A stretch of DNA of 64,000 nt from Gilliamella sp. Occ3-1 (GTDB lineage Bacteria > Pseudomonadota > Gammaproteobacteria > Enterobacterales > Orbaceae): the NCBI RefSeq assembly GCF_001690655.1, contig NZ_LZHQ01000009.1, positions 1-64,000 of the forward strand, given 5' to 3'. The translations under genes were made by a program, and so were the position numbers. Positions 59,074-64,000 of the stretch are shown here, piece after piece; the first letter of the stretch is position 1; every line of letters begins with the position of its first letter. The notes under the pieces are model-generated. The model was not told where the DNA came from, made no database searches, and was given only the letters and a program-made list of their open reading frames with translations.

Positions 59074-60540
59074 TTAATTTCGCCCTCTTACATGCTTCAT
59101 TAATCGACGACGTTTACGTTGCTGTGATGCAGTTAAAGTATTTTTTCTACCTTCGAATGGGTTAGCTCCTTCTTTAAACTGAATTCGAATTGGTGACCCC
59201 ATGATTTTTAGTGATCGTCTAAAATAGTTCATCAAATAACGTTTATAAGAATCTGGTAGATCTTCTACTTGGTTACCATGAATCACAACAATTGGTGGAT
59301 TATAACCACCAGCATGTGCATATTTTAGTTTAACACGTCGTCCTCGAACTAAAGGCGGCTGATGGTCATCTTGTGCCATTTGCATAATCTTGGTTAATAA
59401 TGCGGTATTAACACGACGTGTTGCACAATCATATGCTTCTTGAATCGAATCAAATAAGTTACCAACACCACTACCATGCAACGCAGAAATAAAGTGCACA
59501 CGAGCAAAATCAATAAAATCTAATCTATCATCTAATGTCGTTTTAACTTGCTCTTTGATATCTTGTGATAAACCATCCCATTTATTAACGGCTATTACAA
59601 GTGAGCGCCCACTATTAATAATAAAACCAAGCAATGATAAGTCTTGATCTGATACACCTTCTCTGGCATCAATAACTAAAATAACTACATTAGCATCTTC
59701 AATTGCTTGTAACGTTTTAATAACTGAAAATTTTTCAACTGTTTCAGTAACTTTTCCTCGTTTACGTACACCAGCCGTATCAATCAAGATATATTCACGT
59801 TCATCTCGATTCATTGGTATATAGATACTATCTCGAGTTGTTCCTGGCATATCATATACAACAACTCGCTCTTCACCTAAAATTCGATTAGTTAGTGTTG
59901 ACTTACCAACATTTGGTCGGCCAACAATAGCAACTTTGATAGGTTGATTGATTAATGATTCTGTTTCAGAAACAAAATCATCACATAATTCAACTAGATC
60001 ATCTAATTGTTGATTATCATCCGAGTTATTATCTTCATTATTATCGAACTGAAAAATAGGATCTAATACAGTTTCAATTAATGAACTTACGCCACGACCA
60101 TGACTAGCTGCAATTGGATGAATTTCTCCCAATCCTAAACCATAAAAATCAGAAATCGCAGTATCGGTATCAATACCATCAATCTTATTGGCTACTAAAA
60201 AAGTAGCTTTATCGCGAGAACGGAGATGTTTTGCAATAGCATGATCGGCTGGCATTGTACCAGTTCTAGCATCAACCAAGAAAAGAACAATATCAGCTTC
60301 TTCTATTGCTTGCAGAGATTGCTCAGCCATAAAGCTTTCAACCCCATCTTCTGTTCCATCAATACCACCAGTATCAATTAAGATATATTCATGACCCTTG
60401 ATCTCAGCTCTTCCATATTTACGATCACGAGTTAATCCAGGAAAGTCAGCCACTAAGGCATCTCGAGTTCGTGTTAACCGATTAAATAGAGTCGACTTTC
60501 CAACATTTGGACGACCAACAAGCGCTACAACAGGTACCAT
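59074..60540 (-). CDS. der: Ribosome-associated GTPase Der (EngA)
   Basis: Der is an essential GTPase for 50S assembly with two GTPase domains in tandem. Both G1 motifs read GRPNVGKST (near residues 8 and 207). DTGG and DTAG are the two G3 motifs, and NKID and NKWD the G4 motifs. An acidic linker with Asn/Asp repeats lies between the domains, and a KH-like domain ends the protein (488 residues; E. coli 490). It follows bamB by 19 bases. Confidence 0.97.
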   Translation of the reverse strand: MVPVVALVGRPNVGKSTLFNRLTRTRDALVADFPGLTRDRKYGRAEIKGHEYILIDTGGIDGTEDGVESFMAEQSLQAIEEADIVLFLVDARTGTMPADHAIAKHLRSRDKATFLVANKIDGIDTDTAISDFYGLGLGEIHPIAASHGRGVSSLIETVLDPIFQFDNNEDNNSDDNQQLDDLVELCDDFVSETESLINQPIKVAIVGRPNVGKSTLTNRILGEERVVVYDMPGTTRDSIYIPMNRDEREYILIDTAGVRKRGKVTETVEKFSVIKTLQAIEDANVVILVIDAREGVSDQDLSLLGFIINSGRSLVIAVNKWDGLSQDIKEQVKTTLDDRLDFIDFARVHFISALHGSGVGNLFDSIQEAYDCATRRVNTALLTKIMQMAQDDHQPPLVRGRRVKLKYAHAGGYNPPIVVIHGNQVEDLPDSYKRYLMNYFRRSLKIMGSPIRIQFKEGANPFEGRKNTLTASQQRKRRRLMKHVRGRN

Positions 60541-60559
60541 GTTTCTTCTCTAGGTTACT

Positions 60560-61732
60560 TTAATTCTTTGTAAAAGCATAAATATCACCATTTTTAGCCT
60601 GAACAATTAACTTATTGTCTACAACTAATGGTTTAGATATTAATCCACTACTACTCACTTGTGTTTTAGCAACAAGTTCACCACTTTCAGCATTTAACCA
60701 ATATAGGTAACCTTCAAAATCACCAAACACAACATAATTCTGGTAGATGACTGGATCAGTTAACAAACGATGAGTAAAGTCTGACTGAGTCCAAAGTTCT
60801 CCACCGCCATTCTTAGCAATGGCTTGAACATTGTCATCTTGGTCAATAACAAACAGTCTATCAGTATCAACAGCAAAGCTATGAATAGATCCAAGTACTT
60901 TACGCCAAACAGTCTGACCATTACTTAAATCAAGCGCAACAACACTACCATTATAACCAATAGAATAAACTAAATTCCCCTCAACTACTGGAGTAGAATC
61001 AACATCATTCAATTTTGCTATTTCTGTAGAGCCTGATGGCTGTGAAATACGTTGTTGCCAAATTAATTGGCCATCATTAATATAGTAAGCATTTACTCGG
61101 CCATTATCATCACCAACAATTGCTGCACCATGAGCGATAGTTGGCGTAGAGTTACCTCTTATCGATAATGCTGGTACTTCGAAGGAAACATCCCATAAAT
61201 AATCACCTGTGTCACGATCAAGGCCTTGAAGAATACCATTGGCAGTATGAATTATTAATTTATTTTCAGAAGATACTGGACGAGCAAGTACTTCCCCTTT
61301 CACTGTTTTTTCCCACACAACTTTACCATCGAGACGATCTAGCGCATAGACAACAGCACGTTCACTGCCTACATAAATATATTTATCATCAGCACTTACA
61401 CCACCTGAAAATAGTGCTGTTTTACTACTGAAAAGTGTACTTTCAGATAAATTTACATCCCATATAGTATTACCGCTTGATAAATCAATTGCTTTAACTT
61501 GTCCACTACGACTCGCTACATAAATAGCATTATCATAATTAATCGGACCTAATAATGAATAAATATGAGTATTGCCTGCAGTACTATTTTTCCACACTTG
61601 TTGGATAGAAAATTGATTATCTACTTTCGGTGACGGTGCAATTTGGACAATATCTTCCTCTCCACCAAATAAAGAACACCCAGCTAGTGAAAAAACAAAA
61701 ACACCAGCAAAAAGATATTTTGATAACTTCAT
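60560..61732 (-). CDS. bamB: Outer membrane protein assembly lipoprotein BamB
   Basis: BamB is a beta-propeller lipoprotein of the BAM complex that inserts outer membrane proteins. The signal peptide ends with the lipobox SLAGC, lipid on Cys19; the next residue is Ser, so it should go to the outer membrane. Repeated blade motifs such as GNTIWDVNLSES, GKVVWEKTVKGE, GDYLWDVSFE and GQTVWRKVLG fit an eight-bladed PQQ-like propeller. The 390 residues match E. coli (392). It lies between yfgM and der as in E. coli. Confidence 0.95.
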   Translation of the reverse strand: MKLSKYLFAGVFVFSLAGCSLFGGEEDIVQIAPSPKVDNQFSIQQVWKNSTAGNTHIYSLLGPINYDNAIYVASRSGQVKAIDLSSGNTIWDVNLSESTLFSSKTALFSGGVSADDKYIYVGSERAVVYALDRLDGKVVWEKTVKGEVLARPVSSENKLIIHTANGILQGLDRDTGDYLWDVSFEVPALSIRGNSTPTIAHGAAIVGDDNGRVNAYYINDGQLIWQQRISQPSGSTEIAKLNDVDSTPVVEGNLVYSIGYNGSVVALDLSNGQTVWRKVLGSIHSFAVDTDRLFVIDQDDNVQAIAKNGGGELWTQSDFTHRLLTDPVIYQNYVVFGDFEGYLYWLNAESGELVAKTQVSSSGLISKPLVVDNKLIVQAKNGDIYAFTKN

Positions 61733-61758
61733 TGTATAGACCCTTATAGCAGGATAAA

Positions 61759-62451
61759 TTAATTTTTACTTTCTTCAGATGCGGCTTGTTTTGCCTTAGC
61801 TTCTTGTTCAACTTGTTGTTTTGCTTTTAAATATTCAGCTTGATTCAACTTCATTTTAATGCTTTCTTCTAAATCTTTGGTTGGCGAAGAAGTTAAAGCA
61901 GCATTATAAGCACTCATGGCGTCAGCATAACGGGACATTTTAACAAGCACATCACCCCTATGATCATTAATTACTGCTCCCCAACTTTCATTAGTAACAT
62001 TACCTAATGATGTTAGGCTTTCTTGATATTGACCTTGTTGATACTGTAAACGTGCTATACGAATATTAATAATCGCTTTCACAGGCTCTGAATCCGCTTT
62101 CTTTAAAGCATCAACTAACAACGCTTGTGCCTCAGGATAATCTTTTAATACCTCAACATAAAATTTTGCTGCACGCAAATTAGCAAACACACTATAAATA
62201 GTATCGTTATCTTTAGCAAAAGATACTAATTCATTAACAGAATCTGGTTTATTAGCATCTAATTGAGTAATTAATTGTTCATACTTATCTGATGATTCTA
62301 TTGCCTTTTCAGCTTTATATGATTGCCAATAACGCCAGCCATAAAAGGTCAATAATCCGATCACAAGAACGGCAACCATAATTTTCCACTTTTTAGCAAA
62401 AAAGCCTTTTATCTCTTCAAGTTGTTCTTCACTGGATAACTGATGACTCAC
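61759..62451 (-). CDS. yfgM: YfgM, ancillary SecYEG translocon subunit
   Basis: YfgM is an inner-membrane protein with a periplasmic TPR domain that works with PpiD at the Sec translocon. The 230 residues start with a cytoplasmic segment (SSEEQLEEIKGFFAKKWK), then one membrane helix (about 22-40), then TPR-like helices to a charged tail with KAKQAASEESKN. E. coli YfgM has 206 residues; the extra length is in the Lys/Ala/Gln-rich tail. It lies between hisS and bamB as in E. coli. Confidence 0.93.
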   Translation of the reverse strand: MSHQLSSEEQLEEIKGFFAKKWKIMVAVLVIGLLTFYGWRYWQSYKAEKAIESSDKYEQLITQLDANKPDSVNELVSFAKDNDTIYSVFANLRAAKFYVEVLKDYPEAQALLVDALKKADSEPVKAIINIRIARLQYQQGQYQESLTSLGNVTNESWGAVINDHRGDVLVKMSRYADAMSAYNAALTSSPTKDLEESIKMKLNQAEYLKAKQQVEQEAKAKQAASEESKN

Positions 62452-62469
62452 GTTTTTCTCCTATTTCCT

Positions 62470-63747
62470 TTACTTAATAGACAAACAAGTTTGGACAACA
62501 TCTTTTTTTGCAACTTCAACTTGTTCGCCTGTTTGTAAATTTTTAATCATTACTGTTTGATTAGATAATTCATTTTCACCAATAATAACGGCTATTTTAG
62601 CACCTAATTTATCTGCTTTGGTAAATTGTTTCTTAAAATTACTGCTACCATAATTTGTCATGATTCGCCAATCAGGAAAACCATCACGTAATTGCTCTGC
62701 AACACTTTGAGCAGCTGATATGGTCTTTTCATCACCAGATGAAATCATATAAATATCAATCGAATTATCACAATAAAATGATGGATTAACCGCTTGCACT
62801 AATAGCACTAAACGCTCAACCCCCATTGCAAAACCAACTGCTGGTGTTGGTTGCCCGCCAAGTTGGCCTACAAGACCATCATAGCGACCACCACCACAAA
62901 CTGTTCCCTGTGCCCCTAGGCTGTTAGTTACCCATTCAAAAACTGTTCGATTATAGTAATCTAAACCGCGTACTAATCTTTGATTAATATTATATTCTAT
63001 TCCAGCATTATCCAATAGTCGGCATAAGCTTTCGAAGTGAATTTTAGATTCTTCATCTAAATAATCAAACAATTTTGGAGCTTGATTCAGCAACTCTTGA
63101 ACAACTGGATTTTTTGAATCAAGTACGCGCAATGGGTTAGTATACATTCTACGTAAACAGTCTTCATCTAATTTACCTTTATGTTGCTCAAGAAAAGCAA
63201 CCAACGCATTTCGATAATTGGCTCTTGCTTCAAGCGAACCAATTGAATTAAGTTCAAGAGAAGTATGCTGTTCAATACCAAGGGCTTTCCAAAAACGAGC
63301 CGTTAATAAAATAAGCTCAGCATCAATATTTGGCCCTTCAAGCCCAAAGACTTCAACACCAAATTGATGAAATTGACGATAGCGCCCTTTTTGTGGTTTT
63401 TCATAACGAAAAGCTGGTCCTAAATACCAAAGGCGTTGTTCTTGATTATAAAAAAGACCGTGTTCAATTCCTGCTCGAACACAACCTGCGGTAATTTCTG
63501 GGCGTAAAGTGATGCTTTCATCATTTCGATCATTGAAAGTATACATCTCTTTTTCAACAATATCGGTGACTTCTCCGACCGCCCGTTTAAATAGCGCAGT
63601 ATCTTCAACAATAGGCGTTCTAATTTCGTTGTAGCCATAACTATTTAGTACACCTTTAACGATTTTTTCAATCTGTTGCCAACTTGCACTATCTGTTGGG
63701 AGTAAATCGTTCATTCCTCGTATAGATTGGATCTTTTTCTCTGTCAT
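62470..63747 (-). CDS. hisS: Histidyl-tRNA synthetase
   Basis: HisS charges tRNA(His). The 425 residues are a class II synthetase: [13 protein letters not shown] at the N terminus, motif 2 with [21 protein letters not shown] and HQFGVEVFG, and the histidine-specific [15 protein letters not shown] and [14 protein letters not shown]. The C-terminal anticodon-binding domain follows. It begins 24 bases after ispG. Confidence 0.97.
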   Translation of the reverse strand: MTEKKIQSIRGMNDLLPTDSASWQQIEKIVKGVLNSYGYNEIRTPIVEDTALFKRAVGEVTDIVEKEMYTFNDRNDESITLRPEITAGCVRAGIEHGLFYNQEQRLWYLGPAFRYEKPQKGRYRQFHQFGVEVFGLEGPNIDAELILLTARFWKALGIEQHTSLELNSIGSLEARANYRNALVAFLEQHKGKLDEDCLRRMYTNPLRVLDSKNPVVQELLNQAPKLFDYLDEESKIHFESLCRLLDNAGIEYNINQRLVRGLDYYNRTVFEWVTNSLGAQGTVCGGGRYDGLVGQLGGQPTPAVGFAMGVERLVLLVQAVNPSFYCDNSIDIYMISSGDEKTISAAQSVAEQLRDGFPDWRIMTNYGSSNFKKQFTKADKLGAKIAVIIGENELSNQTVMIKNLQTGEQVEVAKKDVVQTCLSIK

Positions 63748-63771
63748 TTATTTATTCGCTATCTAATAAAA

Positions 63772-64000
63772 TTATAATTCAGTTGCTGCAATTCTGTTTT
63801 TCAATATTAATGCTTTAGCACGAATTTTAGCTTCTAATTTATCAATCATTTGTTCATTATCAATACGGCCAATACGTACACCATCTTCATAAAAACCACT
63901 TTTGTTATGACCGCCAGCAACGCCCATAGTTGAAGCTAATGCCTCCCCAGGACCGTTAACCACACAGCCAATAATTGATACATCCATTGGCGTAATAATA
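63772..64000 (-). CDS. ispG: 4-hydroxy-3-methylbut-2-enyl diphosphate synthase (flavodoxin), 3' end
   Basis: IspG is an iron-sulfur enzyme near the end of the MEP isoprenoid pathway. Only the C-terminal 75 or so residues are present; the gene runs off the right edge. [20 protein letters not shown] and [14 protein letters not shown] match the family; the Cys in [10 protein letters not shown] is a cluster ligand. The ATG-initiated frame at 63987 is an internal methionine and not the start. The order ispG-hisS-yfgM-bamB-der is conserved in gammaproteobacteria. Confidence 0.95.
   Translation of the reverse strand, partial: IITPMDVSIIGCVVNGPGEALASTMGVAGGHNKSGFYEDGVRIGRIDNEQMIDKLEAKIRAKALILKNRIAATEL

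Overview
This window comes from an AT-rich gammaproteobacterium. Nearly every protein resembles its Escherichia coli counterpart over the full length, and many local orders match E. coli: murI before an rRNA operon, metK-sprT, accA-dnaE, yihY-dtd, dksA-gluQ, and hisS-yfgM-bamB-der-yfgJ. The strong AT bias, the compact chromosome and several rearranged operons suggest a host-associated relative of the Enterobacterales and Pasteurellales. An Orbaceae-type insect gut symbiont such as Gilliamella is my best guess, but that is inference and not a measured placement.

Layout. 1-1110 holds the 5' half of a 16S rRNA gene on the minus strand, with its leader, boxA and tandem rrn promoters. 1111-10362 carries murI, metK (with a MetJ operator), sprT, an unknown membrane protein, rlmJ, dgkA, accA and dnaE. 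10541-18133 holds gldA and the complete fatty-acid cluster yceD-rpmF-plsX-fabH-fabD-fabG-acpP-fabF. 18424-19621 is a decayed IS3-family element wedged between the fab promoter and the rpoC terminator. 19683-33047 is one long minus-strand run: pgk, fbaA, then rplKAJL-rpoBC with an L10 leader and an rplL-rpoB attenuator. 33272-36671 carries rpsT, ftsN, yihY, dtd and metA (second MetJ operator). 36882-43273 is sapBCDF without sapA, then rne. 44016-45844 holds syd and aspC. 46136-51624 is a catabolic cluster. 51860-57861 carries folK, dksA, gluQ, moaA, gsp and ybeD. 58137-64000 is adk, yfgJ, der, bamB, yfgM, hisS and the 3' end of ispG.

The most interesting part is 46136-51624. A fumarase/aspartase-superfamily lyase, a GNAT acetyltransferase, a three-part polar amino-acid ABC importer and a convergent MmgE/PrpD protein lie together. 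This set matches the yxe-type gene clusters for breakdown of S-(2-succino)cysteine, in the variant where an S-(2-succino) lyase replaces the YxeK monooxygenase. If so, the bacterium imports succinated cysteine, N-acetylates it and splits it to fumarate and N-acetylcysteine. The deacetylase expected for the last step is not in the window.

Other points worth attention are a perfect 24-bp inverted repeat that contains the rplK promoter, loss of secE-nusG and sapA from their usual positions, a three-copy dispersed repeat, and a long leader in front of rne. All coordinates and motifs were read by eye. Homology statements rest on remembered family sequences, and no search was run.
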